58,743 nt of DNA, from contig JAJFGW010000025.1 in the NCBI GenBank assembly GCA_021775915.1, forward strand, positions 1-58,743. Direction: 5' to 3'. Under the pieces are notes generated by a model, which worked only from the letters and a program-made list of their open reading frames with translations, ran no database searches and was not told where the DNA came from. Positions 35,693-43,568 of the stretch are shown piece after piece (position 1 is the first letter of the stretch; the number at the start of each line of letters is the position of its first letter). Origin of the DNA: Alphaproteobacteria bacterium. GTDB lineage: Bacteria; Pseudomonadota; Alphaproteobacteria; Micavibrionales; Micavibrionaceae. The translations under genes were made by a program, and so were the position numbers.

Positions 35693-36595
35693 TTATTCCG
35701 GCTCCATTTCAATTTTAGTCAGCCCCGCTTTTCTTATTGGTATAAAAAAGTAAAACGATGAGCAAATAACAATGGCACCAAAAAAGTTTTGCCATACTGT
35801 CATTTGTTCTCCAAATATCAAAATAGCTAAAATATTAAGTAGCACTGGTTTTGTTGCTATAATAGCCTCATATTGCGACAACTTAACAATTCTCATACCC
35901 CAAAATAAAAACAATGGGACTAAACAAGCGCCTAAAACAGCAGTAGCCAAAGCACTCATAACAAGAATTTGATCCACCTCAAACAAAAGTCCAAAACTTT
36001 TCCAATAAAAGAAAATAACAAAAGCAAAAAAGGCAAAATGGGCAAAATGACGTAAAAATATAATCTTCTCCGGATGAATATCTTTATAGGCAAGTTTCTT
36101 CCTGGAAATTGATTCCATAGCAGAGCCAACACAAGACAAAAGGCCAATAATAATACCAAGTCCCAATTCTGTATTGTTGCCGGCAAGAGCAAAAAATAAC
36201 AAAGCCACAAAGCCAACAATAATAGAAATAATTTTATCGAAAGAAAAACGATCATCCATAAAAATATAAGCATAGGTAATAATCATGGCGCGAGAAAAAA
36301 CAAAGACAATGGCGGTCACACCAATCCCGACAAGATAGAGTGAATAAAACCACATAACATTACTAAACAAAGCACCGCCAACATAAAGATATATTAAATA
36401 TTTATGTTCCTTAACTTTATTCCATGTTTTTTCTAATACTCTTCTGCCAGTCCAAAAAGCAAAAAAGCCCATGAAAAAACTGCCAAAAAAATAAAATAAG
36501 AATATAAAAACCAAAGGATTAGCAGAATGAAGAAATTTCGTGAAAACAAGCCATTCCAATATATTTGCAGCATAAGCACTAAAAATCCAGATCAT
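35693..36595 (-). CDS. EamA-type (DMT) transporter
   Basis: 300 residues with ten hydrophobic segments in two similar halves, the EamA plan. ATG at 36595 overlaps the hemE stop as ATGA, and hemH starts one base after its stop, so hemE-eamA-hemH is one tightly packed operon. It is more AT-rich than hemE and hemH, with Phe, Ile and Tyr in excess. Substrate unknown; a link to tetrapyrrole intermediates is only suggested by position. Confidence 0.85.
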   Translation of the reverse strand: MIWIFSAYAANILEWLVFTKFLHSANPLVFIFLFYFFGSFFMGFFAFWTGRRVLEKTWNKVKEHKYLIYLYVGGALFSNVMWFYSLYLVGIGVTAIVFVFSRAMIITYAYIFMDDRFSFDKIISIIVGFVALLFFALAGNNTELGLGIIIGLLSCVGSAMESISRKKLAYKDIHPEKIIFLRHFAHFAFFAFVIFFYWKSFGLLFEVDQILVMSALATAVLGACLVPLFLFWGMRIVKLSQYEAIIATKPVLLNILAILIFGEQMTVWQNFFGAIVICSSFYFFIPIRKAGLTKIEMEPE

Positions 36596-37674
36596 AGCTG
36601 TTGCCCGTAATCTCTGATTATTTCCGCCAATTGCTCAACATGCTCCGGCGGTGTTTCCTTGATGATGCCATGACCAAGATTAAATATAAACGGCCCGTCA
36701 GAAAGCGCGTTTATAATTTTTTCTGCTGATTGTTTCAAAGCATCTCCCCCGGTAAGCAAGCAAACAGGATCAAGATTCCCCTGCACCGGTAATGCTTTTT
36801 GCAGCGTTTTTGCAAAATCCATTGGTACTCCCGAATCAAGACCAAGCGCGGCAACACCAGTTTCGTTTGCGTAGTTTTGATATAAAACTCCCGCACCTTT
36901 TGGAAAACCAATGATGGGAATATCCGGGTATTTTTCATTCAGCTCCCGAACAATTTTTACTGTTGGCTCAATAACCCAGCGCTTAAACTGATCTTCATCC
37001 AGCGCCCCGGCCCAACTATCAAAAATTTGCAGTACCTCGGCGCCAGCTTCAATCTGTCGTCCGAGATAATGAATTGTGGTGTTAGTTATCAAATCAATCA
37101 ATTTTGCAAAGCCATCCGGATCGCTATAGGCCCATTTTTTCGTATTTGAAAAGTCACGGCTACTGCCGCCTTCAACCATGTAGGTTGCAACTGTCCATGG
37201 CGCTCCGGCAAATCCGATAAGCGCTGTTTCATGAAAATTCTCCGCTTTCATCTGCTGGCGAATACCGGCAACCGCTTCGTAAACCGGTTCCAGAACCTCA
37301 TCGTTGAATTTTAATTTTGAAAGCGAATCAAGATCACGGATCGGATTAAGTTTTGGCCCTTCGCCTGTAACAAACTCAAGATTTTGGCCTAGCGCATGAG
37401 GAACAACCAGAATATCAGAAAATAAAATCGCTGCGTCCATGCCATAGCGCCGCAAGGGTTGCATGGTAACCTCGATAGCAAAGTCAGGGTTATAGGCCAA
37501 ATCAAGAAAACTGCCCGCTTTGGCTCTCAGCTCTTTGTATTCGGGTAAATAGCGCCCTGCCTGCCGCATAAGCCAAAAGGGCGTACGAGCAATTGCCTCA
37601 CCGTGCAATGCAGACAATAACGGTTTGTTTGTCCGGTCTTCCTGCTGTTTATTTTTAACAATATTTTTCATCAT
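36592..37674 (-). CDS. hemE: Uroporphyrinogen decarboxylase
   Basis: 360 residues. Converts uroporphyrinogen III to coproporphyrinogen III. PFWLMRQAGRYLPEY motif at the N-terminus, the active-site Asp in LFSDILVVPHALG, GFAGAPWTVATYMVEG, and the end motif FNLGHGIIKETPPEHV. Starts right at the left edge of the origin region and reads away from it, as hemE does beside the Caulobacter origin. Confidence 0.97.
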   Translation of the reverse strand: MMKNIVKNKQQEDRTNKPLLSALHGEAIARTPFWLMRQAGRYLPEYKELRAKAGSFLDLAYNPDFAIEVTMQPLRRYGMDAAILFSDILVVPHALGQNLEFVTGEGPKLNPIRDLDSLSKLKFNDEVLEPVYEAVAGIRQQMKAENFHETALIGFAGAPWTVATYMVEGGSSRDFSNTKKWAYSDPDGFAKLIDLITNTTIHYLGRQIEAGAEVLQIFDSWAGALDEDQFKRWVIEPTVKIVRELNEKYPDIPIIGFPKGAGVLYQNYANETGVAALGLDSGVPMDFAKTLQKALPVQGNLDPVCLLTGGDALKQSAEKIINALSDGPFIFNLGHGIIKETPPEHVEQLAEIIRDYGQQL

Positions 37675-38027
37675 GACCCACGCATAAAAGCAGATCTAAT
37701 ATACTTTAAAAAGAAATATTAATTAGATAGTAGATAGTAGTAGTACCCTGTGAATAAGGAGGATTAGTTTTTATCCTATGATTCGTTCACAATATGATTT
37801 CAGTTGTATGTGTTTATTTTCTGCCGAGTCGTTTATTAGTATCCACTTATTCATGTATCCCAAAAAAAATGATTCACACAGGGAATGACTCATAGGGATA
37901 TTATTTTGATGAAATGGGGAAAAGTTTCATCCCCGATTTGCTCTAAATGTTTAGGTGGTGATATCCACATAGTTATAAATATAAAAATGTCGAATCGAGT
38001 CCCCATATATAATAAGGTAGAATCGTT
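37675..38027. other. oriC: Probable chromosome replication origin (oriC)
   Basis: A 353-bp gene-free, AT-rich gap between divergent hemE and the 38028 gene. DnaA-box-like sequences: TGTGAATAA (37749-37757, reverse of TTATTCACA, matching TTATNCACA exactly), TGATTCACA (37870-37878, one mismatch), ATATCCACA (37961-37969, one mismatch), and weaker TCGTTCACA (37783-37791). Seven GANTC sites occur at 37780, 37826, 37871, 37887, 37992, 37997 and 38020. AT-only tracts flank the boxes (37695-37745, 37970-37990). Base-composition skew reverses here: the + strand is C-rich to the left and G-rich to the right, even inside genes on the opposite strand. Confidence 0.8.
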
Positions 38028-38642
38028 ATGTTTGAAGAAGCTTTTATAAGGTTAGATGCGCAGGAATGCGAAACGGTGCTGGGGGATATAAATCCGGCGC
38101 TGGAAGGCGGCGATTTTGATTCGGGAAGTGTAACAATACTGGGGCAGGAGCTTTCTTTTTATCCTGGTTACCGTTTTCTGGATATGGCTGATTATGAGGT
38201 GACGCCTCATTTCCGCAAATTTGTTATCTATAAGCCGGGCGCTGTTATTGTGCTTGATTGGACCAACAAGCCTTTGTATGAGCTTAATAATAAAGCCCCG
38301 CTTGAGCTGACCAAAGAAACAATTGCTGATTATGTACGATTTTTTTTCACTTATGTACGTGGGCCGCACGGAAAATTCTCTATCATTGAAACTGTCGATG
38401 ATATTAGCTGGAGCGAAGAGCCGCCGCCTGCCGCCCGTAAGTCTCTCGGTAAAATGTTACAGCCTGTAATGATTAACGGCAAAAATGGCGACAATTCTTT
38501 TCATTTAACGGCCTGCCTGATGTTTAAGGGGACGCTTTATAAAGCCAGTATTTTTGTGACTAAAGACGGTCGAATCACTGTATCAGATGAAGAAATCATT
38601 ATTGATGATATGCCTGTGGCAGATGACATATTCGGTCAATAA
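38028..38642 (+). CDS. Conserved hypothetical protein flanking the origin
   Basis: 204 residues. Starts 3 bases after the last GANTC site of the origin region; the upstream sequence AATAAGGTAGAATCGTT gives a weak ribosome site. Soluble alpha/beta protein, no signal peptide. Motifs I can see: SFYPGYRFLDMADYE, AVIVLDWTNKPLYELN, FFFTYVRGPHGKF. It sits where other alphaproteobacteria have a conserved unknown gene opposite hemE. Function unknown. A 225-bp gap follows with an AT-rich segment and a small CGCG-TAAAA-CGCG hairpin. Confidence 0.7.
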   Translation: MFEEAFIRLDAQECETVLGDINPALEGGDFDSGSVTILGQELSFYPGYRFLDMADYEVTPHFRKFVIYKPGAVIVLDWTNKPLYELNNKAPLELTKETIADYVRFFFTYVRGPHGKFSIIETVDDISWSEEPPPAARKSLGKMLQPVMINGKNGDNSFHLTACLMFKGTLYKASIFVTKDGRITVSDEEIIIDDMPVADDIFGQ

Positions 38643-38867
38643 GTCTCCTTATTTTAGGGTTATCTTAATTTCCCTTTAAGTCCTTGTTAACACAACAGGA
38701 ATTTTCCCACATAAATTCTAAAATAGTGCGTTTTAGCAATAAAGCGTTAACTAAGTTTGGCGCATAATAAACTCATAGCCGCGTAAAACGCGCGGGATTC
38801 TGGGGAAATCTGCTCCTTAGCTAAGAATAAGCGCAGGCAGCACAAAACGGTTCGGGTTCTTAATCTT

Positions 38868-40178
38868 ATGAGTGATATAACAGACAATATTTTTAATTTT
38901 GATGCAGGGCATTCTGCTGCTTGCCGGGTTGCTTACGTTATTGGCGACCAGCAACCCGTGAGATGTTCAATTGTTAGTGACCAGCCTCTATTTTATATGG
39001 ATTTTGAGGGTGACCTTGATATTGAAGAGGAATATGGCGAAAGCTTTGATTTCACAGAGATTGAAGAGGGCGTTGCTGCGCTTAAGGAAAGAGTCACTGA
39101 TTTGGAGCGTTTCGGCGAACAATTTAGTGAAGATGATTCAGCGGAAAGTTTTGCCGTTTTTTTAAGTGACATGGCTTTTGTTACGCGTCCTTTTGAAGCG
39201 CACGAACATCAGGGTGCTGATATTAAGTTTTTGGAGAGCGCCTTAAGAGAAAGCCGTTTGGCGGCCTCAATTCTGGATTTTGCCGGTCAGTATGGCACAA
39301 AATTATGTTATGACGCGCAAGTTGAGGGCGCGCTTTATGATCGCAAGGGCGGACAGATTCATATTAATCCGTATCTTTGCCGTGAAGATCAAATTTTGCT
39401 GGCCGCGCGTGAGTTACGCCGGGTCTGGCAACATCGCAATGGCGCGCTTTTAAATCCGCTCACCTTTCATCCTGATCAGGCGGTGCTTGTTAACCGGGCA
39501 CAAATTGCCGATTTAAGTGTCATGATGATACGTGTTGCCTGGGAGTTGCAACTGGCCGGAGAAAAAGCGGTTTGGGAGCGTATTGAAAACTCTTCTATGG
39601 CAGAGCTGGGACGTGCTTTTGCCCGTGAATCTCACCTTGATTTCCGGACGCTTAATAATGGTGTTGCGGCAAGTGCCGTATTTGAATGCTGGTTCCTGTC
39701 CGAGCGTTGTCGGAACGAAGATAAAAAGCTGATTCAAATGATGCTGACTGATTATCAGGGCTATGTATTTGATACTGAGCAATCGTCACAGCATGTTACG
39801 GCAGAATTAATTATTGCGCTGGGCAGCATGCCTTTCGGCAAAAATTACCTGGCCCCTTATGTCAGTACGATCATAAATGATGCTATTTTTACAGAAGTAA
39901 GGGACCGCTCAAACGCCAATTTCCTTTGGTTTATTAAGTTTGAACGCTCTTTCCGTGAAACGGAACAGGAATTGCAAACCAGTGAAGGTACTGCAGGCCA
40001 TGATGATCTTTTTGGTCTGTCTCATAATGAAAAAACACGGTTTGGCGACCATGAAGAAGAAACAAAAATTATCACCCTGTCATATGACGGGCAGGATGCC
40101 GCATCTTCCGAAACCGGAGGCGCGCAACAAGGGAGTGGAAACATCATTCCGTTCAAGCGCAGCTCAGGTGAAGCATGA
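38868..40178 (+). CDS. DUF6782-like protein, copy 1
   Basis: 436 residues, soluble. The middle (GALYDRKGGQIHINPYL, ILLAARELRRVWQHRNG, FHPDQAVLVNRAQIADLSVMMIRVAWEL, WFLSERCR) resembles the family annotated DUF6782 (putative metallopeptidase). I recall the name but not a proven activity, and no HExxH motif is seen. The N-terminal ~60 residues are acidic; the C-terminal ~70 are polar. The ATG at 38868 lacks a strong ribosome site. Copy 2 starts 14 bases after its stop. Confidence 0.7.
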   Translation: MSDITDNIFNFDAGHSAACRVAYVIGDQQPVRCSIVSDQPLFYMDFEGDLDIEEEYGESFDFTEIEEGVAALKERVTDLERFGEQFSEDDSAESFAVFLSDMAFVTRPFEAHEHQGADIKFLESALRESRLAASILDFAGQYGTKLCYDAQVEGALYDRKGGQIHINPYLCREDQILLAARELRRVWQHRNGALLNPLTFHPDQAVLVNRAQIADLSVMMIRVAWELQLAGEKAVWERIENSSMAELGRAFARESHLDFRTLNNGVAASAVFECWFLSERCRNEDKKLIQMMLTDYQGYVFDTEQSSQHVTAELIIALGSMPFGKNYLAPYVSTIINDAIFTEVRDRSNANFLWFIKFERSFRETEQELQTSEGTAGHDDLFGLSHNEKTRFGDHEEETKIITLSYDGQDAASSETGGAQQGSGNIIPFKRSSGEA

Positions 40179-40191
40179 TGGGCGGAATGGC

Positions 40192-41232
40192 ATGAAAGCA
40201 GAACGGCTTACCAGAAAGACCTATCTTAAAAAGAACAGTGTCCGGCCTGATGGTGAAATCACTCTTTATGATTTGACAGAGTCTCAGGCAGCAGCGCCGG
40301 AGATTGTTGCTCTTCATAAAATTAAACATGCCGCAGAAGTAGACCTTGCAACCTTGCCGGATCGCTTTGAAACGCAAACCGACATTTTAAGCTGGTGCGC
40401 GGCCCTGATGGCGCAAAGCCCGACAGCGCTTAGTTTGTGGAATGACGCGCAAACCGAAGGTTGGAGCGTTGGCATTGGTGATTTGCATAGTAGTGGCTTC
40501 CATCTCGATATTCCTAAAAAGCAGATCGTGCTTGATCATTTTGCGTTGACACCTTCAGCGCTGGGGCGCTCTGCTTATTTTCGCAATACTGTTTTGGTGA
40601 CGTTTATCCGCGCTTTGCGTGATATTTGGCATGAATCGCGCTTTACGCCATTTGAAAATGAATATGGCCCGGAAGATGCCTTGATGCTCGAACGGGTGCG
40701 GGCAGCGGATTGTGATACGGTCACGATTCTGGCGGGCTGGGAATTGCGGGCGGCTGGCTATGCAGAAGGCTGGCGGCATTTAATTGGTAGTGCAGAGGGT
40801 GATATGGCGCTTGTCTTTACAAAGTTTTTAGAGCGCGATCCGGCGTCGCTATTTGACGGCAGCGCACTGACTTATGCTTTCCGGCAATGGTATGCTGATG
40901 AGAGCCGCGTTGATGGCTGTGATCATGAGGCGCTCGAGGCGCTGGATGATGCTTTGCTGGATGCGGACGGGCGTCAGCCTTTCGGTGATAAAAAGCTTGA
41001 ATCCGAGTTACTGGAAGCGCTTTCTGTCTTGCCGGATGGCACTTGTTATCTTGCCGGGCTGGGAGAGAGAATTTGTCACGATCCGTTTTTTGCCGGATTG
41101 CGCGATGAAATTAACCAGACCCATCTGTTCCAGCTCATGTACGATATGGAAGTGACGATGGTGAATAATGTGCCGTTCCGCGACAAAGGGCTGGCCGGAA
41201 AATTTTTCCCGCAGGGTGAAGGCCAGATATAA
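40192..41232 (+). CDS. DUF6782-like protein, copy 2
   Basis: 346 residues from ATG 40192 (GGGCGGAATGGC upstream). A longer in-frame start inside copy 1 is unlikely. The same middle pattern as copy 1: GFHLDIPKKQIVLDHF, FIRALRDIWHESRF, YGPEDALMLERVRAADCDTV, TILAGWELRAAGYAEGW, YAFRQWYADESRVDG. Together with copy 1 it forms a tandem paralogue pair next to the origin. No signal peptide and no known catalytic motif. Confidence 0.7.
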   Translation: MKAERLTRKTYLKKNSVRPDGEITLYDLTESQAAAPEIVALHKIKHAAEVDLATLPDRFETQTDILSWCAALMAQSPTALSLWNDAQTEGWSVGIGDLHSSGFHLDIPKKQIVLDHFALTPSALGRSAYFRNTVLVTFIRALRDIWHESRFTPFENEYGPEDALMLERVRAADCDTVTILAGWELRAAGYAEGWRHLIGSAEGDMALVFTKFLERDPASLFDGSALTYAFRQWYADESRVDGCDHEALEALDDALLDADGRQPFGDKKLESELLEALSVLPDGTCYLAGLGERICHDPFFAGLRDEINQTHLFQLMYDMEVTMVNNVPFRDKGLAGKFFPQGEGQI

Positions 41233-41238
41233 TTTCGG

Positions 41239-41679
41239 CTATACCATTTTTAATATTTGAGTCGGTGTCTTGTAATTGCTTCGCTTGAAGTCAGGGGCCG
41301 TAATAATTTGTCTGGGCACATTTTTATTTGCTGTCATTGCGACAGAATTTTGTGAATTTACTTGTTGTGCGGGATGTTCATGAGAGGATACCAAAAGGGC
41401 AAAGCCAATGGCCATGCCGGTAAATAGACCGCACATAGTGGCGACTTGTTTTTTCTCGCATACTTTAATGGCTTTCAAACCAAAGCCAATGCCGGCGCCA
41501 GCAAAGGCAAAGGAAAGAGCAAGAACGACACCGGTAGAGTCAGCGGTAGCACCGGCGTTCATAGCAATATCGTTAACAGCAAATCCGGCAGTAACAGTAG
41601 CGATAGCAAGACCGCCGGTAACGCTCCCTATACCGAATGCTTTAGCACTATCTTTCGAGTCTTCCTTTGAAAGATTCAT
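41239..41679 (-). CDS. Hypothetical glycine/alanine-rich membrane protein
   Basis: 146 residues. Hydrophobic, Gly-, Ala- and Val-rich segments near 17-35, 48-68 and 80-100. Polar C-terminal tail of ~45 residues. AACGAGGAAAATAAA precedes the ATG. A strong consensus promoter lies upstream. It is the only - gene in the 38-45.6 kb block. Resembles the 34271 protein in plan and promoter wording but I see no clear residue-level homology. Confidence 0.55.
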   Translation of the reverse strand: MNLSKEDSKDSAKAFGIGSVTGGLAIATVTAGFAVNDIAMNAGATADSTGVVLALSFAFAGAGIGFGLKAIKVCEKKQVATMCGLFTGMAIGFALLVSSHEHPAQQVNSQNSVAMTANKNVPRQIITAPDFKRSNYKTPTQILKMV

Positions 41680-41716
41680 TTTATTTTCCTCGTTAATAAC
41701 AAAAGAAATCAGGCCA

Positions 41717-41745
41717 TTTATACGACAAGTTTAATTTTATGTCAA
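41717..41745 (-). promoter_or_regulatory. Strong sigma70-type promoter
   Basis: On -: TTGACA (41745-41740), a 17-bp spacer, TATAAA (41722-41717), 37 bases before the ATG at 41679. Confidence 0.7.
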
Positions 41746-41753
41746 TAAAAAAT

Positions 41754-41865
41754 CCCGTCATCTCGACCGACTGTAAGGAGTGGAGAGATCTAAGGTTCCT
41801 CGGCTTTGCTCGGGATGACGAGAGGGGGTGGGGGTGGTAACCAGATCCCCGCTTTCGCGGGGAAA
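41754..41865. repeat. Dispersed palindromic repeats (two units)
   Basis: Unit 1: CGTCATC (41757-41763) to GATGACG (41814-41820), with inner TCTCGACCGA..GGAGTGGAGAGATCT and GGTTCCTCGGCTTTGCTCGGG wording known from dispersed repeats in many bacteria. Unit 2: CCCCGC-TTTC-GCGGGG hairpin (41847-41862). They fill the space between the divergent 41239 and ppsR genes. Confidence 0.65.
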
Positions 41866-41876
41866 GCAATACTGCT

Positions 41877-42734
41877 ATGATCTCGTCCATGGTTAAAAAA
41901 CCCATTAAAGATTTTTATGTTCATTTGGTGTCGGATGCGACGGGGACAACGTTGCAGGGGCTTTCGCGGGCTTGTTTGGCGCAGTTTGAAAAAATTGACC
42001 CGGTTGAGAGATTCTGGCCGCTGGTGCGAACCGAACGCCAGCTTGAGCGCGTGATTCAGGATATTGAGGAATATCCAGGGCCGGTGCTTTATACGCTGGT
42101 GGACCGGGCCCTTCGCAAAAGGCTGGAAAAAAGATGTAAGGAAATTAAAGTTCCCTGTATGGCCGTGCTCGATCCGCTGATTAAGGGCATGTCTTCTTAT
42201 CTGGGGCAAGTCCCGGCGGGGATACCGGGGTTGCAGCATGCGCTGGATGACGCTTATTTTTACCGTATTGATGCGGTTGATTTTGCCTTGTCTTTTGATG
42301 ACGGGCAAAATCTGGATGGCATAGAAGAGGCCGATGTTATTGTCGTGGGGGTTTCGCGGACTTCAAAAACACCGACCTGTATTTTTCTCGCCCGGCGCGG
42401 GATTAAGGCGGCCAATATTCCGTATGTTCCCGGCGTACCGTTTCCGAATAGGATTATGAAAATAAAAGGGCCGCTGATTATCGGGCTAACAGAATCGCCA
42501 AAACGATTGGTGAATTTAAGGCGCACGCGGCTTAAGGCTGACGATGAAGATAAGAACCACGCCAATAATACGTATCTTGATCCGGAGCGCGTTGAAGAAG
42601 AAATTTTAGAAGCGCGGCGCTATTTTACAAAAAATTGTTGGCCGATCATTGATGTAACGCGGCGCTCGATTGAAGAAACTGCGGCTGAAATTCAACTCCT
42701 GTTGCAAAAGAACGCCAAGAAAAAAGTGTCTTAA
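41877..42734 (+). CDS. ppsR: PEP synthase/PPDK regulatory protein (kinase-pyrophosphorylase)
   Basis: 285 residues; a second ATG at 41889 is also possible. DUF299 family. HLVSDATGTTLQGL start, and the P-loop GVSRTSKTPTCIFLA followed by GIKAANIPYVPG. These proteins switch PEP synthase or pyruvate phosphate dikinase on and off by phosphorylating, then phosphorolysing, an active-site Thr. Next gene aroE starts 3 bases after its stop. In many alphaproteobacteria maf lies between ppsR and aroE; it is missing here. Confidence 0.93.
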   Translation: MISSMVKKPIKDFYVHLVSDATGTTLQGLSRACLAQFEKIDPVERFWPLVRTERQLERVIQDIEEYPGPVLYTLVDRALRKRLEKRCKEIKVPCMAVLDPLIKGMSSYLGQVPAGIPGLQHALDDAYFYRIDAVDFALSFDDGQNLDGIEEADVIVVGVSRTSKTPTCIFLARRGIKAANIPYVPGVPFPNRIMKIKGPLIIGLTESPKRLVNLRRTRLKADDEDKNHANNTYLDPERVEEEILEARRYFTKNCWPIIDVTRRSIEETAAEIQLLLQKNAKKKVS

Positions 42735-42737
42735 AAG

Positions 42738-43568
42738 ATGAAAGAAAATATCAAGGCGGGACTTATAGGACACCCCATCGGGCACTCTCTTTCGCCCCTC
42801 ATTCATAATCACTGGATGGAACGCTACGGACTTTCGGGTTTGTATCAAAGCGTTGATATTGCCCCGGAAAATTTGGGAAGCGCGGTCGCGCAAATGGCGG
42901 AAGATGGCTATGCCGGTTTTAATATAACGCTTCCTTATAAGCGTGAAATAATAACACTATGTGATTCCGTTGATGAAACAGCGCAGCAGATTGGCGCAGT
43001 GAATACGGTGGTTGTCAATGAGGATGGCGCTTTACACGGTTTGAATACGGATTCTTTTGGTTTTGCTGAGAATCTTTTGCAGGCAAGCGAAGACACTGAT
43101 TTAAAAGGCGCCACGGCGCTGGTTTTGGGTGCGGGCGGCGCGGCAAGAGGCGTTATCCATGGTTTATTATCAATTGGCGCGGGCGATATAAAAATTGCCA
43201 ATCGTACGCGGGAAAAAGCCGAAGAGATTGCGAGAGTCTTTCCAGTTCAAGTCGTCCCCTGGGAAGAGCGCGAAAGCGCGGCGCGAGATGTTTCTCTTTT
43301 GGTGAATACGACATCGCTGGGCATGGAAGGGCAAGGGCCTCTCGAATTTGATATGCGTCATTTACCAAAGAGTGCGGCTGTTTGTGATATTGTTTACAGA
43401 CCGCTGGAAACGGAATTGTTAAGAGAGGCTAAAGAGCGTGGCAATTCGGTGGTGACCGGTATTGGAATGCTTTTGCATCAGGCGCGCCCGGCGTTTTGGG
43501 AGTGGTTTGGTGTGATGCCGGAAGTTGATGATGATTTGCAGCAAAAGATATTAGAGGCTTTGTCGTGA
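42738..43568 (+). CDS. aroE: Shikimate dehydrogenase
   Basis: 276 residues. Reduces 3-dehydroshikimate with NADPH. Substrate site GHPIGHSLSPLIHNHW and the catalytic Lys in NITLPYKREI. Cofactor site GAGGAARGVIHGL and the NRTREKA segment that reads NADPH. VNTTSLGM and GIGMLLHQARPAFWEWFG complete the fold. Its TGA overlaps the coaE GTG. Confidence 0.96.
   Translation: MKENIKAGLIGHPIGHSLSPLIHNHWMERYGLSGLYQSVDIAPENLGSAVAQMAEDGYAGFNITLPYKREIITLCDSVDETAQQIGAVNTVVVNEDGALHGLNTDSFGFAENLLQASEDTDLKGATALVLGAGGAARGVIHGLLSIGAGDIKIANRTREKAEEIARVFPVQVVPWEERESAARDVSLLVNTTSLGMEGQGPLEFDMRHLPKSAAVCDIVYRPLETELLREAKERGNSVVTGIGMLLHQARPAFWEWFGVMPEVDDDLQQKILEALS

Noticed and set aside
37706-37722. Possible CtrA site (TTAA..TTAA) in the origin region
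   Set aside because: The two TTAA blocks (37706-37709 and 37719-37722) are 9 bases apart, not the 7 of the CtrA consensus.
39940-40191. Extended start of the second DUF6782-like gene at 39940
   Set aside because: It would overlap copy 1 by ~240 bases. A ribosome site precedes 40192.
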